From: Actinidia chinensis
Taxonomy: Eukaryota; Streptophyta; Magnoliopsida; Ericales; Actinidiaceae
Direction: 5' to 3'
Assembly (NCBI GenBank): GCA_009663005.1
Contig: CM018901.1
Coordinates: 6,776,986-6,786,985 of the forward strand
Length of the DNA: 10,000 nucleotides
The notes below the pieces were generated by a model. It saw nothing but the letters and a program-made list of their open reading frames with translations. It made no database searches and was not told the DNA's origin. A program made the translations under genes and the position numbers. Within the stretch, counting starts at the first letter, position 1. Each line of letters begins with the position of its first letter. Shown piece after piece: positions 1-7,448 of this stretch.

Positions 1-390
1 ACTGCTATTCTACCACCCCTCCACATTTATATTTCCACTACATCACCCCTCAATCGCTATAACAATTATCGTAGCTTTGTCACTATCATAAACATTATTA
101 TGATTACACTAGCGTCGCTATAGTCACCACCACATCACTTCCACTAAGCCACCACCACTTCTTTTCTAAATTAAAAGAAAAAATTTTAAAAAACAAGAAA
201 AGATTTTAGATTTATATTGTTGAACACATAAATTAGATTTAATTTGTGAATATATCAATCAGTTTTAAAATTCATTAGTACTTATACTTTTACCAAACTA
301 CTTTTTAATTTAAAATATTAAACACTCAATTTTCAGTACTTATTTTTTAACTTCAGTTTTTTAGCTATACAACACTGAATTTTTGTAGAC
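1..390. other. AT-rich intergenic DNA, CCA/TCA-rich at start
   Basis: The first 170 bases are poor in G and rich in CCA, TCA and CAC triplets, a degenerate simple-sequence texture without a clean period. The rest is strongly AT-rich with many short A and T runs. No reading frame of useful length, RNA gene or terminal repeat is visible here. Confidence 0.6.
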
Positions 391-490
391 CAATTGAAAC
401 AGTTTGGTTTTAAAATTTGAAAAACCAAATTTATCTGGTTGGTTCGGTTTTGAAATTTGAAAAATCATATTAATCGAATCGAACTGAAAA
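391..490. repeat. AACCGA/TTCGGT-type motif cluster, copy 1
   Basis: This stretch is built from short variants of GGTTCGGTTTTGAAA, GTTTGGTTTT and their complements, including AATCGAATCGAACTGAA. Such 'AACCGAACC'-like clusters are common debris of plant repeats. A related cluster lies at 1194-1340. The two share an 11-base core, CAGTTTGGTTT, in inverted orientation: it reads on the plus strand here and on the minus strand there. The match outside this core is poor, so calling them element ends is only a guess. Confidence 0.45.
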
Positions 491-495
491 AACAA

Positions 496-600
496 GCCCA
501 ATAATTTTAGTTTATTACAATTTAGCCCAAAAAATTTAGTTTATTCTAGTTTGGCCCAATGATTTTAATTTACATTATTTATTTTAGTCCAATTTATTTT
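496..600. repeat. 29-bp degenerate tandem repeat (GCCCAA units)
   Basis: There are two clean 29-bp units (496-524 and 525-553), each starting GCCCAA and continuing with an ATTTTAGTTTATT-like core. A third, stretched unit runs 554-586 and a partial fourth starts with GTCCAATTT at 587. No coding potential is seen. The function is unknown; it is probably part of an old repeat that also includes the motif cluster just upstream. Confidence 0.6.
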
Positions 601-639
601 CATCTCACTGTCTATTTTTATTCCAATTAGATCTACACC

Positions 640-960
640 GTTTATACAAAAAAAAGCCAAATTCATAAAAGGCATGCTACCCTAGCCCTTTCTCTTTCTC
701 TTTCTCTCTCCCACAACTCCACCCTCATATCTGATGGCTATCGACAGTGGGTAAGAGTTGTTCGTTGTCATCTCTATCGTAGTCTATCATCATCTATCGT
801 AGTTTGTCATCATCTTGCCTTCTAACTTTCGTTGCCTCTCTCTCCTCTTGGCTCAACTAGAATCACGGTCTATTTCTGAGGTCGACTCCCCCCCCCCTCT
901 ATATATACCAGTGAATCTATGATAATAGTTGTATGTTCTGATTTTTTCTAAAATTTCGTC
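640..960 (+). other. Leader-like pyrimidine-rich block with 20-bp repeat and C-run
   Basis: Compared with its AT-rich surroundings, this block resembles a plant promoter or 5' leader. It has a CCCTAGCC element at 680-688, a CT/TTTCTC tract at about 687-711, then a short ATG frame at 734 that ends after six codons. A tandem repeat of TCATC(TC/AT)CTATCGTAGT-type units covers 768-786, 787-806 and 807-819, about 2.6 copies of 19-20 bp. A C homopolymer lies near 888-897, followed by TATATATA at 901. No coding exon follows, so it may be an orphaned leader, a transposon fragment, or chance low complexity. Confidence 0.35.
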
Positions 961-1193
961 TATTTACTCAGTTTTTTTCCCCTTAATTTTTGAACTATTT
1001 GACTTCTATTGGTGTTGCGTTAACTATTACTGCATTTTTTTGATGATTTGCTATTACATTTTGTAAATGTATAATTTATTTGTTGGAATGTCATTCTGCC
1101 CATGGCAATTAAATAGCTAATCTGGGTTTTTATGTAATTAATATGTTTTTTTTGTAATTTATTTGTAATCTGATTTTTTTTTTCCTTCTAATT
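961..1193. other. AT-rich spacer
   Basis: T-rich sequence with several homopolymer T runs. Nothing recognisable is present. Confidence 0.5.
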
Positions 1194-1380
1194 TGTCGTT
1201 CATTCGGTTCAAACCGAAAATCAAATCGAAACTGGTCAAATCAAACCGTTCGATTTTCCATCCGTTGTTTTGGTTTGGGCAAAAACTTAGTTTTGGATTC
1301 ATACTCAAAATATGGTTCGAAACCAAACTGAAACCATTTTTCTCTAGAAACTACCAACAAAAACTGAGCTTCAAGATTTG
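1194..1380. repeat. AACCGA/TTCGGT-type motif cluster, copy 2
   Basis: Repeated short motifs such as TTCGGTTCAAACCGAAAA, AAATCGAAACTGG, CAAACCGTTCGATTTT and GGTTCGAAACCAAACTGAAACC cover the span and include small palindromes. An open frame of 62 codons starting at 1193 is a by-product of this repetitiveness: it is Lys/Phe/Ser-rich and resembles no protein. The cluster is related to the one at 391-490, with an 11-base core shared in inverted orientation. Confidence 0.45.
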
Positions 1381-1408
1381 AATGTCTTTGTGTAGTCCAT
1401 TCTGCTTA

Positions 1409-1597
1409 GGCTCCGTTTGGTACTAGTTTTTCGTTGTTTTGTTTTAAGTTTATAAGCAAAAAAGTCAAAAATAATTAATTTTTTTGCTTTTTATTTTTTT
1501 ATTTATTTTTAACTAGAGTAAAGTCAAAAAAAAAAAATTTAACTTTTTTAATAACAAGATTAAAAAAAAAAATCTTTTAGTATTACCAAACGGTGTC
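1409..1597. mobile_element. MITE-like element, 189 bp, Tourist/PIF-Harbinger-like termini
   Basis: The left end GGCTCCGTTTGGTA and the right end, read inverted as GACACCGTTTGGTA, match at 12 of 14 positions. The interior is almost pure A+T with no coding capacity. The left flank is TTA (1406-1408) and the right flank TGA (1598-1600), one mismatch from the 3-bp TTA target duplication typical of Tourist/PIF-Harbinger MITEs. Related CCGTTTGG termini also occur in other plant MITE families, so the superfamily is an inference. The paired ends are seen directly. Confidence 0.6.
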
Positions 1598-1633
1598 TGA
1601 ATCTCTTATTCTTCGCACTTCTTGCTTTTTCTA

Positions 1634-1716
1634 GGAATCCACCACGAGAAGTGAATGTGGCCCGCCACTGAATCTCAGAATCCACATTTGCATGGCGGAC
1701 CATAAGTGATAAGTTC
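1634..1716. repeat. Small GC-rich imperfect inverted repeat
   Basis: GTGGCCCGCCAC at 1657-1668 pairs imperfectly with ATGGCGGACCAT at 1692-1703, and weaker matching continues outward (GAAGTGA on the left against TCACTT on the right strand) to GGAA at 1634 and TTCC at 1713. It is an island of higher GC in AT-rich DNA. It could be the remnant of a tiny inverted-repeat transposon or a chance hairpin. Confidence 0.35.
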
Positions 1717-1719
1717 CGT

Positions 1720-2177
1720 AAAACAGAATAATTCTTTCCTTCACAATGAAGGCTTACTTTAGGATATTAGTTTTTTAGTTCTTTATTTATCAGTTTTCGA
1801 GCTTTTTTTATTTTATAAACTTTTTACGTTATTTAATCAAAATTTTATAGTTTTTTGGTTTATCTGGTTGAAAGGAGTCTGAAAATATAAATAATTTTAT
1901 TTAATGATGAAAAAAATTCACAAAAGATAAAAAAATCATTTTGTATAAATTTTTTTTTTTAGTAATTTTTTACATTTTTAGACTTTTCTCGTTAAGAGGA
2001 ATCGAAAAAATATAAATTTTAATCAAACAACAAAAAAAATCACTAAAAATAAAAAAAATCCAATCTTTATTTTGAAAAAAACTATTAACCTGAACGCTTC
2101 TAAAAACATTATCGTTTTGACCATGCTATAGAGGGTAAAAAATACTGTTATAAGATGCTAGGTATCTCAAGCAGTAG
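1720..2177. other. AT-rich intergenic DNA up to the transposon
   Basis: A long run of A- and T-rich sequence with frequent homopolymers. No coding frame or structural RNA is visible. It directly precedes the left target-site duplication of the Mutator-like element and shows no PPR similarity, so the transposon did not split the PPR pseudogene found on its other side. Confidence 0.55.
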
Positions 2178-2187
2178 AAGAAGTAAA
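2178..2187. repeat. Target-site duplication, left copy
   Basis: AAGAAGTAAA lies immediately outside the left inverted repeat and is repeated exactly immediately outside the right one. A 9-bp duplication is typical of Mutator-like elements. One of the ten matching bases can be shifted into the element, so 9 or 10 bp are both consistent. Confidence 0.85.
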
Positions 2188-2347
2188 GAGTTTTTTGTTT
2201 TTTAACCTGTTTTTAAAAAATAATTATAAAATAACACAGTTAAAAACTTATTTAGGGAACTAACACATTTGGGAGAGTCGCCATTGTCATTACCGACTAG
2301 AAAGTCGCCAGTGACACTAACAACTAGGTTAATAAAAAGATCAGACC
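2188..2347. repeat. Left terminal inverted repeat of the MULE
   Basis: This aligns with the reverse complement of 5239-5378. The best block is ACATTTGGGAGAGTCGCC here against ATATTTGGGAGAGCCGC there, followed by AGTGACACTAACAACTAGG against AGTGACACTGACGACTAGG and a shared TTAATAAAA. The innermost match is AGATCAGACC against AGATTAGACC. This arm is longer than its partner because of an internal 27-bp duplication and a T-run insertion near the tip. Confidence 0.85.
2276..2329. repeat. 27-bp tandem duplication inside the left TIR
   Basis: Two diverged 27-bp units stand side by side (2276-2302 and 2303-2329). Both begin AGTCGCCA and both contain ACTAG near the end. The right TIR has a single unit, which is closer to the second copy here. 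The duplication therefore arose in this arm, or was lost from the other. Confidence 0.7.
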
Positions 2348-2559
2348 GCTTGTTTCAACATTAATGAAAACTCCATAACAAAAAACTACAACAATCAACA
2401 ATTCACTAATCACACAAATTGGTGATTAATAATTAAACACTAAATACAACATACAATTCACAAAATAATTCAGAGAATCATCGATTACATAATTAAAAGT
2501 AATGGAAAACATCACATAACATAATTCCTAAAAACATACTACCAATAACCCATCTCGTG

Positions 2560-4705
2560 GAAGTGGCTAGGGGTGTCGTGGAGGGGTTTCCACCCCACCC
2601 CCCAACCGAGGAGGTCCTGGCGGGCGTTCCATCTTCCCAGCTAACAGACGTGACCGGAAATTTTGGGGGCTCGTGGAAGGACCTGCATCTCTAACTACCT
2701 GTCCTGTTACGAGTAAGGCAATCTCATCATCGCTAATAAAGTAGCATCAAGAAGTTCAGCCCTCTCCAACTTCGTCATTGTAGTCCACGACAAAAAAAAT
2801 CCAGTGTTTGCTGGTCATGGCACATCCATCTCATCGACCCTTCACGTTAGTGTGGATGTGGCTTTACGAGCCTCCCAAATAAATAATAAATCTAAATATA
2901 TGGGGATAAAGTTAAGCATATGTAGGTATGAACAAACAAAATTGAATAAATTTGTATTAAATATGCATAACCAATTGATTTGTCTCGGTTGGAAGAGATC
3001 GTTAAATCAAATGAGTATGTGTACGTGTCATAGAATGCGACGAAGTAGTGTAATAAATCGGCGTTAATCAACCAGTAACCATCTCATGAGTTTCCAGATT
3101 TATGTCAGATCCGCTCACAAATATGTAATCTTCCTAGCATGCCACATATCTAGGTAAGTGCATGATCAACAACCATTGCCTCCCCCCTACCTTAGACGAC
3201 TTAAAAGTTTAATTTTGGGGGCACTTGTCCCCAGTAATCTATGTAATCTGAGACGTCTGCTATAGCCAAACTTCCTCATTACTTAATGAGTGAATTCATC
3301 TCGACGATGTCAAAGCATGGTGGGGAGCCGTACTAGCCACAAATCAAATGCCTCCCACATGCCAGTGAAGATGATATTATTGTAGCCATCGGTGTATGTC
3401 ATCCATTTACCTGATCACCTCACGAAAACAATATATAAATTAGAAAATTTATTCAATAAAAAATCTGAATTGATTATCCATACCTGGTGAGGTTGTTGGC
3501 ATCTACCATCCCGGTAAAACTCGTGTACGGGGTAGGATAATGTTTAGCCCCACACCATCTATGTTATCCAAGCCCAAATTTATATATCTTTGCAATGTAG
3601 TTATATAAATACTAATATCTGCAAAATCATTAGATTAGCATTATATCGAGCTCCTACAGAGAAGTAGTCTCTGCGTGTCTGCTCGAACCTTTTTAGAAAA
3701 GATGTATTGTAGTGTTATCCCAGCTCTCAGGACGTTCGATATGTAAATGCTCCCACGCCCATAGCTATAATGTTTCACATGTACAATGGTTTAATAAGAA
3801 CTTGATAGTAACAAATAAAGAAAATTGATTACTGAAAAATGTTAAAAATATTTAACACCCGGAGAAATAATAAACACCCGGATATTTGTCTCTTTGTCTT
3901 CATACATACTTTATATAACTGTTGGTACAGGTATGCAAGCATGGCCGCCCCCCACCTGTAATTACGAATGAGCCAAAATTCCTCAAGTAGTGTCGGGTAG
4001 AATACAGGTACTGCATTACCTACACTACTCGTGAATATAACGCCTCCAAACAAGTAAATTATATAAGCTCGTGCGTACATAATCAACTAATCATCTATAG
4101 CACCATCTGGAGGGTTCTGAAACTCATTCTCCAACCATGTCAGCTTTAGGTTATCCCCTCTATAAGCAGTCTGCGGCGGTACCCTTCCCAGTATACGAAT
4201 ACATAGCTCATTAGGGTCAAACGGCCCACCAAGTCCTATCACTGGGAGGCCGGTTAACATGGCGACGTCCTGCAATGTGGGTGTCATCTCCCTAACACGT
4301 AGAGTCTCGCGCCTCCATCATTCAAGCAAAGATGATTTCAAAACATGGTCAAGATTTATGCCACGGATCCGTTTGATCTCATCCAGATGCAATAACAAAG
4401 AGACGAACACGTTTGTCCAAATCGTAAAACCGATGTGGTTGACGAAGTATCACAGGATCACCGCCCTGAAAAATAAGCAATATAATTAATATTGATAAAT
4501 AAAATATAATCGATTTAAAATCAAATAATACAATACGGGTCAAGTAACCTATCCGCTCCAAATATCCTCAGACCGATGCTGGTCCCCTACAATATAACAC
4601 TGCCATGTCATCTGAACCTGGAGTAACATGATCCTTCTCGTGCGCTCTAATGCCCTCTAGTACGAGTTGTTTGCACAAGCTCCGCTGGTCCGACCCATAG
4701 TGATC
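2560..4705 (-). pseudogene. Plant mobile domain (PMD) protein pseudogene, cargo of the MULE
   Basis: This resembles PMD proteins, often annotated 'serine/threonine-protein phosphatase 7 long form homolog' and related to MAIN/MAIL1. The domestic family members act in the nucleus in transposon silencing and genome stability; no activity is claimed here. Exons by motif and splice signals are: 4705-4549, containing DQHRSEDIWSG; 4465-3859, after a TTTTTCAG acceptor, with DPVILRQ, LDKRVRLFVIASG, LDHVLKSSLLE, WRRET, MTPTLQDVAMLTGLPV, ARAYIIYLFGG and WGAAMLAYLYQQLYKV; and from 3764 down, LWAWEHLHIERPESW. Weaker matches continue near 3400-3240 (EMNSL, then MRKFGYSRR in another frame) and 3080-3000. 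A Pro/Gly/Arg-rich tail lies around 2650-2560. Lesions are a frameshift near 4375, TGA at 4318-4320 replacing the expected Arg before WRRET, TAG at 4087-4089, a frameshift near 3690, stops in the 3300 region, and TAG at the 4549 exon edge. Exon limits below 3760 are uncertain. Confidence 0.8.
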
Positions 4706-5238
4706 CTAACAATTAATTTGATTACTCAATTGGCAAGGCCACGCGGTCAAGCCCACACGGGCCTACACTAGCAAATTAGTCCAATCGGCTAATCAACATC
4801 GCATAAATAATAGCATAAACAAATAGCGAATCATCATCCAATTCCACATTTTGTTCTTACAAAAATAATTTCACGTTAGAACTCATACCTCAAGTGAGTA
4901 TGAAGCCCTACCTGACGCAGTAGCCGAGTACTACAGTGTCCCCGGTGAGCACAACGTGATGGCGACCGATATTGTAAAGTGGAGAGAAATTTACGGCAAA
5001 CAGAAAAATTGGAGAAGGGGAAATGTGTTGGTTGGGGTGGGTGGCCATGGATTCGGGAGTGTGTTTTGTGGGGAGTGGGGATTGAGAGAGCAAGCGAAAG
5101 AGAGAATCTGTGATAGTAAGAGAGTGAAAGAGAGGAGAGTGGTGGTGGTCACCGGAGTGGTGTCCGGCGAGGACGGAGACAGACATACAGAGCAACGCGA
5201 GAGGGAGTGTTTGAAATGGAGGAGGGGGCAGAGAGAAG
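4706..5238 (-). promoter_or_regulatory. Pyrimidine-rich 5' leader/promoter region of the PMD gene
   Basis: On the minus strand this segment between the right TIR and the first PMD exon is rich in CT and CTC (GA-rich on plus), as in plant leaders. It contains a 95-codon minus frame (5195-4908) that is Ser/His/Pro-rich and unlike PMD proteins. That frame ends one codon after GCGTCAG, and a GTAGGG donor could close a first exon there, with an acceptor GTTAG at 4710-4706 leading to the first PMD-like exon. Whether any of it is translated cannot be decided. A 103-codon plus-strand frame at 4956-5267 is the GA-rich shadow of the same tract. Confidence 0.4.
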
Positions 5239-5378
5239 GGTCTAATCTGGTTTGGTTATTTTATTAACCTAGTCGTCAGTGTCACTTGCGGCTCTCCCAA
5301 ATATGTTAGATCCTTAAATACTTTTCCAACTTCGTTATTTTTTGAAATATTTTTTTAAAATGAGTTAAAAAACAACTC
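5239..5378. repeat. Right terminal inverted repeat of the MULE
   Basis: This is the reverse-complement partner of 2188-2347. It carries a single copy of the 27-bp unit duplicated in the left arm, and about ten extra bases (TAACCAAACC on the minus strand) near its inner end. Confidence 0.85.
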
Positions 5379-5388
5379 AAGAAGTAAA
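5379..5388. repeat. Target-site duplication, right copy
   Basis: AAGAAGTAAA, identical to 2178-2187, directly abuts the right inverted repeat. Confidence 0.85.
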
Positions 5389-5432
5389 TATCAAAGGTCT
5401 AGGAAATTTTATTGACACATGAAAGCTATCGC

Positions 5433-7448
5433 TTGAATGAAAACTGTACCCATTTGATGGATATGAGGAGGGGAGTCTGTTCATGGTGTGCTAACGGATT
5501 GGTTGGATTTGATTTATACAGGTAATGCAATCGTGATATGTATTCAACGTTGCATAGTATGGGTTTATAAATGGTGGGTCAAGCTCTGTTGCTGATGAAG
5601 TGTTTGATAAAAGTCCTGAATCAAGGAAGAATGACAAAAATCGGAGTGGGTTTGTTGATACTAACAAATTGATTGGCAATAAGGTTGATGGCAATGGAGA
5701 AGTGCTAAATGTTAGTGGAAATTCAGAAAGAAAAGGACCCATTGGTGAGAGTTCATGTACTAATTCATATCAATTGATAAATGAGTTTGAAAAAGGGGGT
5801 GTGGTTGGTAATTCCATGGGTTGCTCAAAGCAAATGAGTTGCATGTTGCCTTCAAAAGGGACTTTATACATGGATACTGTCAGAAAAGTATTTGAAATGA
5901 TGCCTAAGAGAGATCTTGTTTCATGGAATACAGTGATTGAAGGAAATGCACAAAATGGGATGTATGAGGAAGCTTTAAATATGATTAGGGAGATGGGTAA
6001 TGCAAATTTGCAGCTTGATTCCTTTACTTTGTTTAGTGTTCTCCCTACTTTGCAGAAATATATGGATGTGTGAAGGGAAAGGAAGGTCATGGATGCCATT
6101 CGACATGGGTTTGATACAGATGTGTTTATCGGAAGTAGCTTGACGACACGTTGCAAAATGTGCACGGTGGAGATCATGTGGGTATTTAACGTGTACCTCA
6201 ACGAGATAGTGTCTCGTGAATTCTGTCATTGCAGGATGAGTGCAAAACGATATGTTTGAATGAAGGTCTGAAATTGTTTCGGAAGATGTTGTGGCTACAG
6301 TTAGCATAAGCAGTTTCGTTTTCAGATAATGCCTGCTTGTGCTCCACTTGACGCACATACATCTCGGAAAGCAGCTCCATGGTTGCCATAGTTAAGAGGT
6401 GGATTTGATGATAATGTGTTATAGCTAGCTCACTCGTGGACATGTATGCCAAATGTGGGAACATTAAAGATTGAAAGTGTATTTCCCATCATGGAACAAC
6501 ATGATATGGTGTCTTGGCGGCTTATGAATCATGGGATGTGCTTTACTGGGTATGCCCATGAGGCAATCTCCTTATTTGAGCAGATGGAGATGGAGGGAGT
6601 GAAACCCAACTCGATGGCATTCATAGCTGTTTTGACTGCTTGTAGTCATGCCAAATTGGTCGATGAAGCTTGGAAATACTTTTACAGGATGATCCAGGAC
6701 TGTGGGATTGCTCCTAGTTTAGAGCACTACGCTTCTGTCGCAGACCTTCTTGGTAGAGCAGGAAAATTGGAGGAAGCCTGTCAGTTCATCTCTAGCATGT
6801 GTATTGAACCGACAGGGATGTTGTTCTTTGAGTTTGACATTGTTGGCTGCTTGTCGAGTCCACAAGAATATTGAGTTGGCCAAAAAGGTTGCAGAGAAAT
6901 ATTTACACTTGATCCTGGAACGTGGCGAGCTTAGGTGCTTTGTCAAACACTATTCAGCTGCTGCGAAGTGGAACGATGCAGCGAAATGAGAATTTCCACG
7001 AGGTGATAAGGGAATGAGGAAGAAACCAGCTTGTGTGGATTGAAGTTAAGAACAGGTACCATATGGGCCCCTTTTTTTTTGTTTGGGCAGGAGATAAATC
7101 CCATCCTTGTTACGACAGAATAAATGAAGTGCTGAAAGTTCTTTTAGAGCTAATGGAATGGGAAGGTTAGTCCGGACGGAATGAGGTGACACATGAAGTT
7201 GAGAGGAGGAAAAAGAGAAAATATTTTGTTAGCCACAGTGAGAGACTGGCTATGATTCGGCACCATTAGCACTGCAGCTTGGGGTGGTGACAATCCGTGT
7301 GACAAAGTTATCGTGAGTAGTGTGGACTGCCACATAGCAATAACTTTATATCTAAGATGTTGGAAGGGAAAATAATTGTGAGATGGGGAAAAACAGATGG
7401 TTTCATCATTTTCAGGATGATGGGAAAGGTTCATGTGGGGATTATTGG
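5433..7448 (+). pseudogene. PCMP-H32-like: DYW-class PPR protein pseudogene (At3g23330/PCMP-H32-like)
   Basis: Intact relatives are nuclear-encoded organelle proteins that bind RNA through PPR repeats and edit C to U with the DYW deaminase. Homology starts at CTHLMDMR (5445) and GESVHG (5472) in another frame, then YTGNA. It continues as a long frame 5582-6071 with RKVFEMMPKRDLVSWNTVI and LDSFTLFSVLP, then GFDTDVFIGSSL, NEGLKLFRKML, HDMVSW, GVKPNSMAFIAVLTACSHA and EHYASVADLLGRAGKLEEA. After a frameshift near 6825 come LLAACRVHKNIELAKKVAEK, DKGMRKKPAC, WIEVKN, GDKSHPCYDRIN, SHSERLAM and finally GSCGDYW (7428-7448). Stops include 6071-6073 and 6257-6259, and there are at least five frame changes. 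About 90 N-terminal residues are missing. Intronless continuity fits the mostly intronless family. The order of blocks matches At3g23330 as I remember it, so the orthologue-level call is an inference. Confidence 0.88.

Larger units (their letters stand above)
2188..5378 (-). mobile_element. Mutator-like element (MULE), non-autonomous, carrying a plant mobile domain gene
   Basis: The element is 3,191 bp. Its left end begins GAGTTTTTTGTTTTTTAAC. The right end, read on the minus strand, begins GAGTTGTTTTTTAAC and stays alignable for about 140-160 bp, at roughly 80% identity by eye with small gaps. An exact 10-bp direct repeat flanks it. Long inverted repeats with a 9-10 bp target duplication define Mutator-type DNA transposons. 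Inside is a minus-strand PMD gene remnant, and I find no MURA/FAR1-type transposase domain, so movement would have needed a transposase supplied elsewhere. PMD genes are known passengers of MULEs and Ty3/gypsy elements in angiosperms. Diverged repeats and decayed cargo suggest an old insertion. Strand is given as that of the cargo gene. Confidence 0.88.

Noticed and set aside
1193..1381. 62-codon plus-strand open frame
   Set aside because: It coincides with the AACCGA-type motif cluster; the Lys/Phe-rich composition reflects the repeat rather than a protein.
2804..3067. 87-codon plus-strand open frame
   Set aside because: It lies opposite the 3' part of the minus-strand PMD pseudogene, has a non-AUG-like erratic composition and no recognisable motif.
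4956..5267. 103-codon plus-strand open frame, Gly/Arg/Glu-rich
   Set aside because: It is produced by the purine-rich strand of the leader region and runs into the right TIR; it is not protein-like.
5770..6464. Three overlapping minus-strand open frames of 88-143 codons
   Set aside because: They are antisense shadows of the PPR pseudogene, whose plus-strand translation is clearly family-like.
5379..7448. The possibility that the PPR copy is a retrocopy
   Set aside because: No poly(A) tail follows the terminal codons and no target duplication brackets it; most DYW genes lack introns anyway, so intronlessness is not informative.
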